From the NCBI RefSeq assembly GCF_000182925.2, contig NC_026501.1, forward strand, positions 5,187,917 to 5,251,916: DNA of 64,000 nt. Reading direction: 5' to 3'. The notes beneath the pieces are model-generated. The model saw only the letters and a list, made by a program, of their open reading frames with translations, was not told the DNA's origin and made no database searches. This document shows, one piece after another, positions 21,806 through 33,342 of this stretch. This DNA comes from Neurospora crassa OR74A. Taxonomy: Eukaryota > Ascomycota > Sordariomycetes > Sordariales > Sordariaceae. Positions within the stretch are counted from its first letter, which is position 1, and the number at the start of each line of letters is the position of its first letter. The translations under genes and the position numbers were made by a program.

Positions 21806-23809
21806 TTTCCATCCACTGACTCCATGAGCATAACCCTTTTGCGGAGCTGGGTCTTCGGAGATTTCAAGGTAGGTACCACAAGCGCTCTTGCACAATGTTC
21901 ATCTAATCGTCCGACGCAGTGATACAGCAACGTTAGAAACAGGAAGGTACAGGTCAGGGATCGGAACACCGAATCCTCCTTCCAATTTTCTGGAATGTCT
22001 TGAAAATCGCGTCTCGCCGCTCCTAACAGAGAGGGCCATTCTCCCTTGCCGTCTATGCTATGCCATCGATGGTGTCCCCAGATCTATGCCAGACGCACGT
22101 CATTTCCTGTGACACCCAGACGAACTGCAAGTCAGTCTATCGCCAGCTTCAAGAAAGGTGGAACACCACTAAGCAGCCTGTCTGGATTACCGGTAGCCCT
22201 CGGCGATATCAGTCTATGAGAACGGCTGCTGAGGGCCTGAGATAGACCGCCCACGACCAAACGCATATAAAGGAAATCCTTGTCCCCTTGTCCGCGGCTT
22301 GTCATGTAGTCTAGGGTGTCATTTAACAAAATCTGGGCGTCGCCCTCCGCATTGAGTTTGATCCTGCTGCGAATGCGTGGAAGACAGGAGAAGTCAGGAG
22401 GACAACAGCACGGCAGCAAGCATGCGGGGTGGCATCCGACGTGGCACGTATTCAATGGTGAAGGATGCCTTCTCTCATTCCATGTCTTTTGCTTGACGGT
22501 GACACTCTCGCAGGGCTGGCGTCCGCAACGGTAACCAACATGCTTCCAATTTTCTGTTGAGTCCTCTGAGCCGGATGCAACCTCACCGCATCCGGGGACC
22601 CAGAATAAAAACCTTTTTTTAAAAGGTAAGCAAAGGACTGTAGGCTCGCTTGGGAGTCTGGGCTGCTGAATGCAATGCAAGAGAGCCTGGCGAGAGCCTG
22701 GCTGGTGCATGCCAAGTAGATGGTACGGCCACCATAGTCAGCAAGAAATATCCGGCATTCATTTTGCTAAATTGCGATGGTCAGGGAAGAGGCCGGATCG
22801 CCAGCAGTGGAAGGAACTGGATCGAAGGTGTCACTGTATTGGATGGTGGACACGGGCCACTTCAAGATGGTGGGTGGATGGTGTGCTGGATGCGGTGGGC
22901 TGTGGTGCGGGTGTCTGAGTTGCCGGTCCATGTCTGTTCCTTGCATATTTTCAGGTACCAACCAATCAGACCGCACCGGCTTCGCATGTTGCAGGGTACC
23001 TACCTGATAGGGGTTCCTGTTCCCGCCTTTTTGCGATTCTCGCTGGTCAAGCGGCTTGCGCGTTCGCTCGGCCTTTCTTCCAACATCGTCCCGCCTTCTT
23101 CATCGTCCAGCTTCGACGCCCAACAAGGGACAAGGGTGATGGCAATTCCCGGGGCAACAGGACAGGATCCCTGCCATCTCTTTCTGATGGTTTGCCTTTG
23201 AACCAAATTTTATCGCGGTCCCCCAGTCCCGCGGCGGGTCCAGGCTTGTCACTCAGCCCAGGCTTCTTCGACAATCGACTGACAGGCTTCTGAGTGCCAG
23301 GCATAGCGTGACAGCGGAGCGAGCACACATCCAGCTGAGTGCCGCATGGCAAGTTGGCACTGGGGTCGGCGCCGAAAAAGTCTTTTTTAAACCAGCCGCA
23401 GGGGCTGGCCAATCGAATCACCTGAAGAAGTGGTGGAAGGAAGCCAATTTAGCTCATCGATTTTGCGTCCAAGCCACCCGTTGGAAAAGCTGCCCTCCAA
23501 GGGACCATCGGTTAGGTTGATTTAAAAGGGCCTGTTTCCACATCCTTCCCCAGTTAATGCCGCTCTCTCGATCTTCCTGCTTTCTTTCCCCTTCAACCAC
23601 CGCTATCCCAGCACCCATCACACTCCTTTGCTTGTCGCTCCGGCTTCAGCCCCACGCTCCTTCAAAGCACATCACACTTACCAGCGAGTGAAAATCCCGA
23701 GGATTTACCCTCTCCACGTCCTTCGACACCTCCAACGCCGGCTTCGTCAAAACAGCTCAGCCCTACAACACGCACAGCGACAGCACCTTCACAAACAAAC
23801 ATTTTCACA

Positions 23810-24331
23810 ATGCAGTTCAAGAGCATCCTCACCGTCTTGGCTACTGGCCTCTCTCTGGTTGCCGCTCAGGCCGACGCCGCCGACAGCACCATGACCTCCA
23901 CGGCCACTATGACTTTGACTGTCACCATCACCTCCTGCAACCCCACCGTCTCCAACTGCCCCGGCAACGCTCCGGCTACCAGCACTAGCACCAGCACCAG
24001 CACCATGGAGACTTCCAGCGTCGTCCTCACCACCTCATCGGTGGCTCCGGTCGAGACTACCTCTTCTAGCTCGATTGTCGTCATTCCTAGCACCAGCTCT
24101 TCGTCTACACTATCCTGGTCCTTCCCTCAGGTCAACTCGACCACTCTCGCTGGTCCTACCGCCAGCCAGCCTCTCACCTCGGCTTTCATCACCCAGACCC
24201 AGAGCGCCGTTGTCACTGCCAGCCAGCCCGCTGGTCCTTCTTCCCCCGTTACCGCTGGTGCTGCCGGCCTTGCCGCCCAGTCTGTACTTTTGATGTCCGT
24301 CATCGCCTTGGGCGCCGCTCTCTTGGCTTAA
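23810..24331 (+). CDS. GPI-anchored Ser/Thr-rich cell-wall protein
   Basis: A single exon encodes 173 residues. An N-terminal signal peptide (MQFKSILTVLATGLSLVAAQ, cleavage near AQA/DA) is followed by a Thr-rich segment with two cysteines in TITSCNPTVSNCPGN. A long Ser/Thr/Val/Pro stretch that would be heavily O-mannosylated comes next. The C-terminus is hydrophobic (SVLLMSVIALGAALLA), preceded by small residues (TAGAAG) suited to a GPI attachment site. This order is typical of fungal GPI-anchored wall or plasma-membrane proteins. No enzymatic domain and no eight-cysteine CFEM pattern are present. Codon use is strongly C-ending, as in well-expressed genes, and the upstream region is pyrimidine-rich. 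The specific role is unknown. Confidence 0.85.
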   Translation: MQFKSILTVLATGLSLVAAQADAADSTMTSTATMTLTVTITSCNPTVSNCPGNAPATSTSTSTSTMETSSVVLTTSSVAPVETTSSSSIVVIPSTSSSSTLSWSFPQVNSTTLAGPTASQPLTSAFITQTQSAVVTASQPAGPSSPVTAGAAGLAAQSVLLMSVIALGAALLA

Positions 24332-27300
24332 GTGTCGTGATTTCGCTCTGTGGCTGGGTCATGTACATACGAGCCATCTGTTGCATACTTGATCATCATC
24401 ACCACAACCACCATCATCTGCGTACCATTTATTGGAGCGTATTAACGACCGCATCCGAGTTTCTTTCTTTTCTGGTCCTACTTTTGATTTTCGATTCTGA
24501 ATACTCACGGATGATACCCGTATCTTTCAATTCTCAAACAATGGGGGATGTTATGTGGCTTGGGGCTCTTTGATGGGGAATTAACCTCTTTGTTTGATAC
24601 CACGAACCGGGCAAACTGATACAAGAAAAAGAAAAGAAATACCTTTCTGTAGTTTCCTTTATCCTCAGACACGTATTTGTTCATTGGGGCTACTGGTTGG
24701 CATATTCTTAGAAAGGTTTTAGAAAAAGGGAACTCGGCACCAAGGGCTTGTTGGTTTCGAGGAATCTATTAAGCCAACGGCATCGTGGGTGGGCAAAACA
24801 TGGTATCTATAGAAAAGAGATTTTATGTCGCATACGATATGTGCCGCCGAAAATGGAATAGGATATTCAAGTCACGAACTGAATGATTCTTACGTGTGGC
24901 CATGTTCCTCTCAACTGACGTAACTAGTCTCAGCCTCTTGTTTCATGTTTAGTTCAGCCTTATTATCGTGGAGCAAATACCGATGGACGATTGAATAGGC
25001 TTTTGAGACCTTGTCTCAATACAGTCCGCCTATGCCATCATAAAGTCAGTTCGCTCGGGTACACTACTAGTGATAATCTCACTGACGTGGTGTAGAAAGA
25101 AGGCTGATCTCCGCCCACAAGATGGACACTAACGTCGTCGATCGTTGTTTCGTGTACCATAGTGTACACCACAGTCTTTACCCCTGCAGTTGCAAACCCC
25201 TCCCTCTTTCCATGCTAAAACCCTACCTACGTATTGCACAACCAGTTGAGCGCCAGATATACAGGCCTGTACTGCGACAGCTAACTGCGTGTAGTTGCAA
25301 CAGTGACGGCCAGATATTTGCATTACCAGGGGTCAAGTTCTAGTGGGAGTGAACACTTATACCCCTGTATCGGGGTTCATTGAATAACCTAGTCTACTTT
25401 CCACTCTGGTCCGTCGACGATCCTCTACATAGTGGCCTAAACGCCTACTTCGAGTCAATGCGCTGGATGTTTCTGCAAACACTCTCCTTAGTGCAATATA
25501 TTTTCGCTGCCAGAATTTCAAGTTCCATTAACACAAGAGTAAAGACTGTATGTTCGATCAGCCTCAGTGCGAAAATTACCTAGGTACCTACATACACGAA
25601 CGCAGATTCCAATCCACAGTGGCAACTGAAGCCATCGCAAACCCAACAGCAACACCCCCAACAGTTATCGCCGGTATAGTGTTGTTTTGTCTAGGGTAAG
25701 GACATGTAATGAGGAAACATGATGGACTCTTTGGCGGCTCTCAAACTTCCTGATAGTGCACTCTATCTATCTCCTCCTCTGGATCCCTCCCGTCTTAGCA
25801 GTTTCCCTTGGCACAGTTCGCGCATAGGCTCTGAGTTCCTGGAACTACCGCCCTGCACCCGTGTGTCGCGTGGTGATCACAGGGCTTATCGGCCATAATG
25901 GAATCGATGATCCTTTGTAATCTATCTCCACCGTTAGCATCAGTCATTGCTACCTATCTCTCCTGCCATGACCTGCGTACCTCTTCTCAGTATTTTTTCC
26001 TGTGTTTTCCTTGGTGATTGGCTGACTTCGGGCAAAGCATGCATTTACTGTTTTCGAACTGTCGAACAGTGGAGAAGGAAAAGCTGTGAGAAACGGGAGC
26101 GAGTGACTGAAGAGAGCGAGTGTGTGGTAGAGACAAGTCAATATCGATGAGAAAGGTTACCAGGACCTTCCTTATACCGACCTAATTACATCCCTACGAA
26201 CAAGAAGGGAAGGGGGGTTTTTGAAACTTCTTATATTTTCTCCTTACCATCGATATCATCTACATTACTTACTCCCCGTCTTTGACTCGGGTACGAGTAG
26301 GTACACCTATGACCTTGTCCAACATGGGTGGTATGTAGCAACAAAGGGTACCGGCGATGTGGTTCGCTGACATACGCTACCTGTTGTACCACGTTTCTTT
26401 GACTCTTGTTTCCTGTTCCTGTTGTTGCATGCTCGCTCGCAGGAACCGCATGTCTTATGATCAGTGGGAATGGAAGGTGTGACGGGTAAACAAATCTAGA
26501 CTTCCGATTCGGTGACCCAGGATGAACCAAGGTGACGCAGGGTAGTGTTAGAATAAATGGCTTTGACGTGCAGTCAAGGGGAATACTACGACTGCAATAG
26601 TTGAAATAGGCGGTAGATAGGCTCGGTAGTCTATAACACCGCCGACATTCAGGTGAGTGTTACTCCAAAATTATAAATTTGAATGCCTCCGTTTCTCTTC
26701 TGGATTGGACCCAGAGCACATACATAGTTAAGTGTGCTCTGCTGAATGATGGGATGTTACACTAATCCATTCAACAAGGTTTAAAAGCGGTGTAGAAACT
26801 GTAGATATGGCCATTGACCAATAATTTTATCCTTACCTTGTCTTCCCGACCCCCCATGGCCATATGCCTTCCCGGGGTTTTGGCGCTATACACCATCTTT
26901 TCACCGAACTTCAATCAATGAGTTATTATAGATGTCACTTTGATTTGGTCATATTCTGAGTATCTACTCACCGACACGAGCGACATGTCGACACGGGGCT
27001 GCTGCGAGGTCGTATTCCGATTTCACACCTCCCGTCTATTTGAATGACTGATTCAAGTTTCGGCACAACAGGTCGTTCCTTCCAAACATAGTCAACTTTA
27101 GTCGTCTTCCTAAGTACCTACCTTATCTGTCACCTATTCCACCCACTACTCGAAACTTTACTTGACTTCATCTCTCGCCATGAACTTTTGCTTCCCCAAG
27201 TACTGTTGTCAACTAGGTCTTATAGTATCCGCTAAGCTCATGAAGCACACCACCATATAAGCTATCAGAAAACGAAGTCACAACGATCGGTTAAATGGTC

Positions 27301-27519
27301 TTTTAGGGTTATCCTCAGCACACGGTCGTCGGTTACCGGTGAGATTGGAGAATGGTATGAGCCCAACATCGTATTATTTATTGGTTCTATCCCCGGAACG
27401 TCACCCGCTGGGTAGTCGGTATCTCTCTTTTCGGAGACCATGCATGGTTCTTTCTCCATTTCATCCATCCACGTAATCTCTACGCCCTAAATTGTCATCT
27501 TAATCGTTAACCACCCAAT
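24332..27519. other. Gene-poor intergenic region of about 3.2 kb
   Basis: This lies between the 3' ends of two convergent genes. Short open frames only; none has a domain or convincing start context. A CCTAGGTACCT palindrome is at 25579-25590. Base composition is mixed and no transposon ends or long repeats are evident. Confidence 0.45.
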
Positions 27520-28124
27520 TTAAGGCTGGCTAGTCCCCTGAAAGTTAACGCTGGTACTCTTCTGGCCGGCAGCCGCCTTGTCAAGCTCAATGTTCTTGTT
27601 AAGCTTTTTGGTTTCCTCAGCGATCTTGGCCGAGTTGTCCTTGCCTCCCTTGGCCTGCTCGATCTGCATGGCGAGAGTGAAGAGCTTAAGCTTGAGGACC
27701 TTGTTCTTGATCTTGCCGACCTGGAGCGCCGCGCCGGCCGTGGTCTTGGTGCCGCCGGCGGCCTTGATAGCCTCATTGAAGCCGCCAGCCTTGGTCTCGG
27801 CGTCTTCGGCTGTCTGGCGCGCGGCTTTGATAATGGCGAGGTCGGCGGCGGAAACTGAGGCCAGGTTGTTTTCGTCGACCTGTTTGTGAAAACTGTTAGC
27901 TGCGTGTTGTGGGAGGGAAAAAAAACAAGACATGAGGAATGACTTGCGGGAAACTTGGCTTGGACTTCGGCCAGGGCGTTACCGCCAACGCCGCTGGAGA
28001 CTTGGAACTGGGAGTAGCTTTGAGCAGAAAGAGCTCGCTTGCTTAAGCCCCGAGTGTCAACATCGCAGGGCGCAGCGAGGGCGGAGGTAAGGAGACTGAA
28101 GACAAAGGCGAACTTGAATTGCAT
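27520..28124 (-). CDS. Small secreted protein with Kex2-like propeptide site
   Basis: Exons are 28124-27948 and 27879-27520, giving 178 residues. The N-terminus is a signal peptide (FAFVFSLLTSALA, cleavage before APCDV). The dibasic GLSKR at residues 26-30 looks like a Kex2 processing site, and the mature protein would begin ALSAQSYSQF. The mature part is Ala/Lys/Glu-rich and predicted helical, with SAADLAIIKAARQTAEDAE and KIKNKVLKLKLFTLAMQIE. Apart from one Cys in the propeptide it lacks cysteines. This pattern fits a family of small secreted proteins common in Sordariomycetes, of unknown function. The intron (27947-27880, 68 nt) appears to use a GC donor (GCAAGT) with a GCTAAC branch and CAG acceptor. 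The GC donor keeps the conserved frame; no GT donor there does. The frame extends upstream of 28124, but the first plausible start followed by a signal peptide is at 28124. Confidence 0.82.
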
Positions 28125-29988
28125 CTTGACTGGTGAAAAAAAAAGTGTGGAGCGTAAAGGTGGTATAGATACGAAAAGGGAATGGAACGTAGAGAATGAA
28201 AATATAACTAAAAGACAGCCCAGCTGTAAGTCGAAAAGAATGTTATCTTGAGTGAAGAGCTTTGATATAGAATGGAATGGGAATGAAGGAAACAAATCGG
28301 TCTCTCTCTTGCAGGATGGTCTGGCATCTTAAAGAACGTGTTGATGACCGCCTTGGTTGAAACACGTTCATCCGCTTAAAGCACTACCCGGCCATTATCA
28401 TCTAGGTACCTTTGAATCCCAGTTTCAACTGAAAGCCTCCTCGATTTTGGCATATGCCTGCCTCTCAAACCATTTTCCGCGGAATGGCACTCATGGTTCG
28501 TAGTCGTCACATATGTCATGGTAAACCTCGCAAAGAGCCTCTCCAAGGGAGGATGTCAGGGGAGGGTTAAGGTGAAGGATCTTAAGATCCGGTGCGTTTT
28601 GCTGGGTGCTTGTTTCATTCGCAGTCAGCGGTCTTCCTATGATCCCAACTACACTTTACTGGCCTGTTGATATTGGTACTGAGCGGGCGGTTAGAGTTGC
28701 TGTCTGGGTGACTTTGGACATGGTTGCCCAGTTGTGAAAGCCGACGATTTCCCCTTGACGATGCCAAGCAATGTCTCGACAATGTCGCACCTTTTTTAGA
28801 CTCCCTCTGATGCACCTGCGCGAACGACTGCCTCATACCCCTGCGTCATAGGGGTGTTGTTGACCCCTTCGGTTGCGTTCCAGATTGCCTTAACTTGTAG
28901 GGTAGGATTGAACTGCGCCAGCTTGAACATACATCTAAACAGTGAAGGGTAGAACCAAAGCCGATTGAAATCCGTGATGGCGCTTCCTGGTCATTGGATT
29001 TTCTCATGGGATTGTTTGTAAGTAATCCCTTGGTCCCTCGTAGTTGACGGCGGTTGCCCAAACGTTGATCGATCTGACCGAGAAACACGAACAAAGCAGG
29101 TTCCAGTCCATGACACCTGTTTTACTCGCGATCATCCCAGAAAGAGCATGATGAATTTCAGACAGACAGCTTTTCTATCGCATGGTTTATGATCATAGCG
29201 AAGCACATAGATGAAGTGTAAGAGGGTAGTGATGGTGTAAGCGAGGAAAATGACAAAGTAATTAGGAGGAAGGATTGAGCCATGGGCCAAAATCGTTACG
29301 GAACGCGCTCTGATAAAAGAGAAACCCTGATCAGTTGCCGGGCTGGTTCAGTAATTGCATTTCGAACTACATATCGAACATATAAACCATGTAAACGGAG
29401 GAGCGTTGTGATGTAGAGAAAGAAAGAAATTAGGAAAGAAAGAAGCTTTGGGTGGAAATGCATTTCCGCCCATGCTGTCCGACGAGCCTCGGCACGCCCT
29501 CCATATCCAACCCCAACTTTACCCCAACTTCTCGGGATCGCTAAATCCATCCAATGACCTCTTTCTGCCAGAAGTCCGCTGATATCCGATTCGGTACCAT
29601 GGCATCTTGTTTGGAGCAACCAAATGCTCTACGAAAGAGGAGAAACATTTCAAAAATGTCAGATAGCCAGTCCGTCGATATCCTACATACCTCTTTGGTC
29701 AGTCGACTGCAGCTTGGTTTCGCTATTGGTTCCCAAGCCCGGCCCGGTCACCCATCTATCTGAGTGAACCCAGTGGCAAGATCCGAATTCATTGTGCCTT
29801 TAAGATAGATCCATCTCTTCCTTTCTTGGGGAAATATCGATTGAGGTCCTTCCGTCTTATCTGAACCTTTGGACACCAAGCAAACAGCCACTTACACTCT
29901 TCTCCCTTTATTTGTAATAATTAAAGTGAGAACCTCATCTCGTCGTGTCGCCCCTCACTACCCACCAAGTCCTAGCTAGCCGATCACG
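28125..29988. other. Divergent upstream region of secreted-protein and ligase genes
   Basis: No supported gene. The stretch includes a CTAGGTACC palindrome near 28403 and the likely leader of the ligase gene (29880-29988). Small open frames have no recognisable similarity. Confidence 0.45.
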
Positions 29989-32011
29989 ATGCCTTTCAAT
30001 TCACCCTTCAAGGATTTGGATATTCCCACCAACATTGATGTTTGGTCTCTCGTTTTTGACCAGCAGAATGTTCCGTTCCCGACCTCCAAGAGGGTGATGA
30101 CATGCGCCGAAAACACCACGCTTTCGCACACATGGGACCATATAAAAGCGGCGTCTGTCGACTTTGGCAAAGGCATGAAGGATATTTGGCGTTGGAGGAA
30201 GGGTGAAGTTCTCGCCTTGTATACGCCAAATAGCATTGATGTAAGCCGTTGCCAATACACTCTTTTTTCTCTCTCACCTCTAAGAAGAAGAAGAAGAAAA
30301 AAAAAGAGAAGAAAAAAAGGCTTGCTAACATCAGCTCGCAACCGCCAAGACCCCAATCGTCACTCTCGGCGCCATCTGGGCCGGCGCTGTCGTCTCGCCG
30401 GCCAACCCGCTCTACACCGTCGAAGAGCTCACCTTCCAGCTCAAAGACTCGGGCGCCAAAGCTATCGTCACGCAAGCTCCCTTCCTCAAGACGGCCGTCG
30501 AAGCGGCGAAGAAGGCCGGCATCCCCAACGACCGCATCGTTCTGGTCGGCCAGCACAGCGACCCTTCGGGAACGTTCAAGCATTTCCGCAGTATCAGATG
30601 CGTTGACTTCCCCACCCGCTTCAGGAAGACCAAAATCAACCCGGAGAAGGACCTCGTGTTTTTGGTCTACAGCTCCGGCACGACGGGCTTGCCTAAGGGC
30701 GTGTGCTTGACGCATCTGAACGTTGTGTCCAACATCTTGCAGATGGCCGATGTTGATGGGCGGTATTGGTCTGCGACTGGCGGGCTGAATGGTGAAGGTG
30801 ATAAGTTCTTGGGCGTGCTGCCGTTTTTCCACATCTATGTGAGTTCTCTCTCTCTCTCTCTCTCCGTCGAGTCTTGATCCCAAAAACCAAAATTGGATCT
30901 AATCCGATGCAACAACCACTATTACAGGGTCTCACCTGCGCCCTGTTCATGTGTCTTTACCTTGGCTGGGAGATGTTCGTCGTCGAGCGCTTTGACCTGG
31001 AAAAGGCCCTACAAACGATCCAAGACCAGCGCATCACCGCCTTCTACGTGTCTCCTCCGATCGTGCTGGCCTTCGGCAAGAGCCCGCTGGTGGACAAGTA
31101 CGATCTCAGCACCCTCAAAGTCATGCACTCGGGCGCCGCGCCGCTGACGAGCGAGCTCACCGAGGCCGTGTGGCAGCGTCTCAAGATCCCGGTCAAGCAA
31201 GGCTACGGGTTGAGCGAGTCCAGTCCCGTGGTGACGTGCCAGACTGTGGATGAGTGGGCCAAGTTTATGGGTTCTTGCGGCAAGATGATGCCGAATATGG
31301 AGGCGAAGCTGGTGGACGAGGAGGGCAGGGAGGTTGCCGATGGTGAGGTATGTACTTTTTGTCCTGATGTACATTTGACTGATAAGATGACGTGAGATTA
31401 ACCTGGTATAACTGACAATGTTGGATAGGTTGGCGAGCTGTGGATCAAGGGACCTAATGTGTTCAAGGGTTACTATAAGAGTCCAGAGCGCACAAAGGAG
31501 GCCTTTTCAGAAGATGGCTACTTCAAGACCGGAGACATGTTCCACATCGATAAGTACGGCAACATGTACTGCGTGGATCGTCTCAAAGAGTTGATCAAGT
31601 TCAGTAAGTTGTTCCTTTTTCTCACCCGGTACGTGACCGAACAGACGTGGACTGATCACTGATTTTATCTTTCTTCCAGAGGGCTTCCCCGTCCCACCAG
31701 CCGAACTCGAAGGTCTCATCCTAGGCCACAGTGATGTAACGGATGTCTGCGTTATTGGTGTCGATGACCGCAGCCAGGCTACCGAAGTGCCTCGGGCGTA
31801 CGTCGTCCTTAGACCAGGCATCGAAGCCAGCGATAGCAAGGCGCAGGAGATCATGGAATATGTCGCTAAGCAAGTCGCTCCCCATAAGAAGCTCCGCGGA
31901 GGTGTTCGGTTTGTTGCAGAGGTACCCAAGTCGCCTAGTGGAAAGATTCTTCGGAGGATGCTGAGAGACAAGGTGAAGCAAGAGGAGCGTGCTGCGGGAT
32001 CAAAGCTCTGA
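29989..32011 (+). CDS. Peroxisomal 4-coumarate-CoA ligase-like acyl-CoA synthetase
   Basis: This ANL-superfamily enzyme activates a carboxylic acid to its CoA thioester through an acyl-AMP. Exons are 29989-30240, 30335-30838, 30928-31347, 31429-31603 and 31680-32011, giving 560 residues. The ATP/AMP-binding loop [11 protein letters not shown] lies near residues 196-206. Further motifs are LPFFHIYG (split by intron 2), [22 protein letters not shown], the [27 protein letters not shown] hinge region and, near the C-terminus, the lysine motif [11 protein letters not shown]. The last three residues are SKL, a canonical type 1 peroxisomal targeting signal. The substrate cannot be told from sequence; phenylpropanoid, phenylacetic or fatty acids are all possible in this clade. 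No polyketide synthase or other pathway gene is nearby, so a general catabolic role is more likely than a cluster role. The gene converges with ATP11, 305 bp apart. Confidence 0.93.
30845..30864. repeat. (TC)10 in ligase intron 2
   Basis: Ten TC units lie just after the GTGAGT donor of the second intron of the CoA-ligase gene. Confidence 0.9.
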
Positions 32012-32316
32012 AAAAGGTGTAATTGGGAGATGTTTGTTGAGAAGAACGATTTTTGAGTACTGTACGTTTGTAGAATCTGCCCTGTTCTGGCTTCCGGTTG
32101 ATGTAATGTCGATGCCTACGTGAAAGATATGTCAGTAGGTAGGTTTTTGTATACTATATTGCTAACCCAGAGGCGGGTATCTGAAGCCTTCTATTCATAC
32201 CAGGACGGGGACGCCCTTAGTATGCGCTCACCAACAATATCATACACAATGTTACCTGAACACTTACAACGAACGGCCTGTTGCCCATTTACCGCATCAT
32301 CCCATCCAACCATCAT
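32012..32316. other. Short convergent intergenic region
   Basis: The 3' flanks of the CoA-ligase and ATP11 genes share about 305 bp, so their untranslated regions may overlap. Nothing else is seen. Confidence 0.5.
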
Positions 32317-33342
32317 CTAACCCATCCTCTCCGCCTCCTCCATAAGCTTCTCCACGCTAAACCTCTGGTCACCACTTGCGAACCAATCCAACAGATTCCT
32401 GCGCTCGTTCGCCCTCTGCTGGCCCTGCTCGCCACCAGTACCATCCCAACCGCCGTAGAACCTCTGGAGGCACATGAGCAACCACTGCGCATCCTCGGGC
32501 TTGACGCCTCTATCCTCCATGACCTGGCCCTGCATCAGCACGACGCCCTTGTCGACGCTAAAGTCCATGTAGTGCGTGACCGTCGTGTGCGGCTGCGCAA
32601 ACTCGCCGCGGTTCTTGTACTCGGCCAGCTGCGTGAACAGCACCGTCGACGTCGCCGTCGCCGCGTCCCAGGTCCATTGCAGGAAGTGGATCTCCGCGCC
32701 CTGTTCCGGGTGCGGCACAGGAAGCACGAACTGAGGGCGCGAGCGCGCCAACGTGTCCATGGCTGAATAGGTCTCTGACGGGATGACGGCGCACAGAGAG
32801 TGAGGGTTGGTGGCGTAGCGCAGACGCCAGATGGCGGAGAGTTCCTTGATGGGTAAGTCGCGGGCCTTGGTCATATCGAGGATCTCGGATAGCGGTTTGA
32901 TGCCGGAGCCGGAGCCGGAGCCGGAGCCTGAAGATACTGGTTTCTTCGGCGTTTCTGGCGTGGCATTGGAAGAAGGTTTGGCGGCTTCGGTTGTGGTTGT
33001 TGTGGTAGCATCCAACTCAGCGGCATCAGCAGCAGTGGGGGTAGCTGGAGCGGGAGCACCCGGTAGTTTAGTTGCAGCGTCGGTTTCCTTGCGCAGGCGC
33101 TCAATCTTGTCCTTGTATGCCTGTTTAAGAGCGTCGATATCAGGCAGGCCCTCCTCTTTGGCCTTGTTCTCCAACTTTTGGCGGTACTTCTCGATGACAC
33201 TGCGCGGTTGCTGCGTCGTGGCGAGGAAGCGCACATCGTGAACTTGAGCCCATCGTCGTTGGTTGGAGGCGCGCAGCGTACGGACGTGAGAGCAAGGGTG
33301 TGCGAGATGCCGAAGCATGCCCGCAGTGCGAAGGGAGGCCAT
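32317..33342 (-). CDS. ATP11: F1-ATP synthase assembly chaperone Atp11
   Basis: This mitochondrial chaperone binds the F1 beta subunit during ATP synthase assembly. It is a single exon of 341 residues with an Arg/His-rich, acid-free N-terminus typical of a matrix-targeting presequence (about 40 residues). A coiled-coil segment follows (VIEKYRQKLENKAKEEGLPD), then an Ala/Thr/Pro/Ser linker containing a Gly-Ser dipeptide run encoded by GGAGCC repeats (32903-32928). The conserved Atp11 domain has IWRLRYATNPHSLCAVIPSE, RPQFVLPVPH, TSTVLFTQLAEYKNRGEFAQPH, VDKGVVLMQGQV and a C-terminal LQRFYGGW. Length and motif order fit fungal Atp11. The low-complexity linker is lineage-specific and probably flexible. 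Confidence 0.92.
   Translation of the reverse strand: MASLRTAGMLRHLAHPCSHVRTLRASNQRRWAQVHDVRFLATTQQPRSVIEKYRQKLENKAKEEGLPDIDALKQAYKDKIERLRKETDAATKLPGAPAPATPTAADAAELDATTTTTTEAAKPSSNATPETPKKPVSSGSGSGSGSGIKPLSEILDMTKARDLPIKELSAIWRLRYATNPHSLCAVIPSETYSAMDTLARSRPQFVLPVPHPEQGAEIHFLQWTWDAATATSTVLFTQLAEYKNRGEFAQPHTTVTHYMDFSVDKGVVLMQGQVMEDRGVKPEDAQWLLMCLQRFYGGWDGTGGEQGQQRANERRNLLDWFASGDQRFSVEKLMEEAERMG
32903..32928. repeat. GGAGCC repeat encoding a Gly-Ser run in ATP11
   Basis: Tandem hexanucleotide units read on the minus strand as alternating Gly and Ser codons in the linker before the Atp11 domain. Confidence 0.85.

Larger units (their letters stand above)
21675..23809. other. Intergenic between tRNA-Ser and GPI-protein gene
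   Basis: Four TTGCT units occur at 21786-21805. Open frames at 22132-22710 (-) and 22650-23201 (+) have mixed composition and no recognisable domain, and are not called. The last 300 bp, with TTTAAAAG near 23520 and C/T-rich DNA, look like the promoter and leader of the next gene. Confidence 0.45.

Noticed and set aside
22132-22710. Minus-strand frame of 192 codons after tRNA-Ser
   Set aside because: Mixed composition with random cysteines; no family resemblance and no start context.
22650-23201. Plus-strand frame of 183 codons overlapping the one above
   Set aside because: No ATG at its head and no recognisable domain.
28125-28295. N-terminal extension of the small secreted protein gene
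   Set aside because: The frame is open upstream, but only the ATG at 28124 is followed by a proper signal peptide; the upstream part reads like leader sequence.
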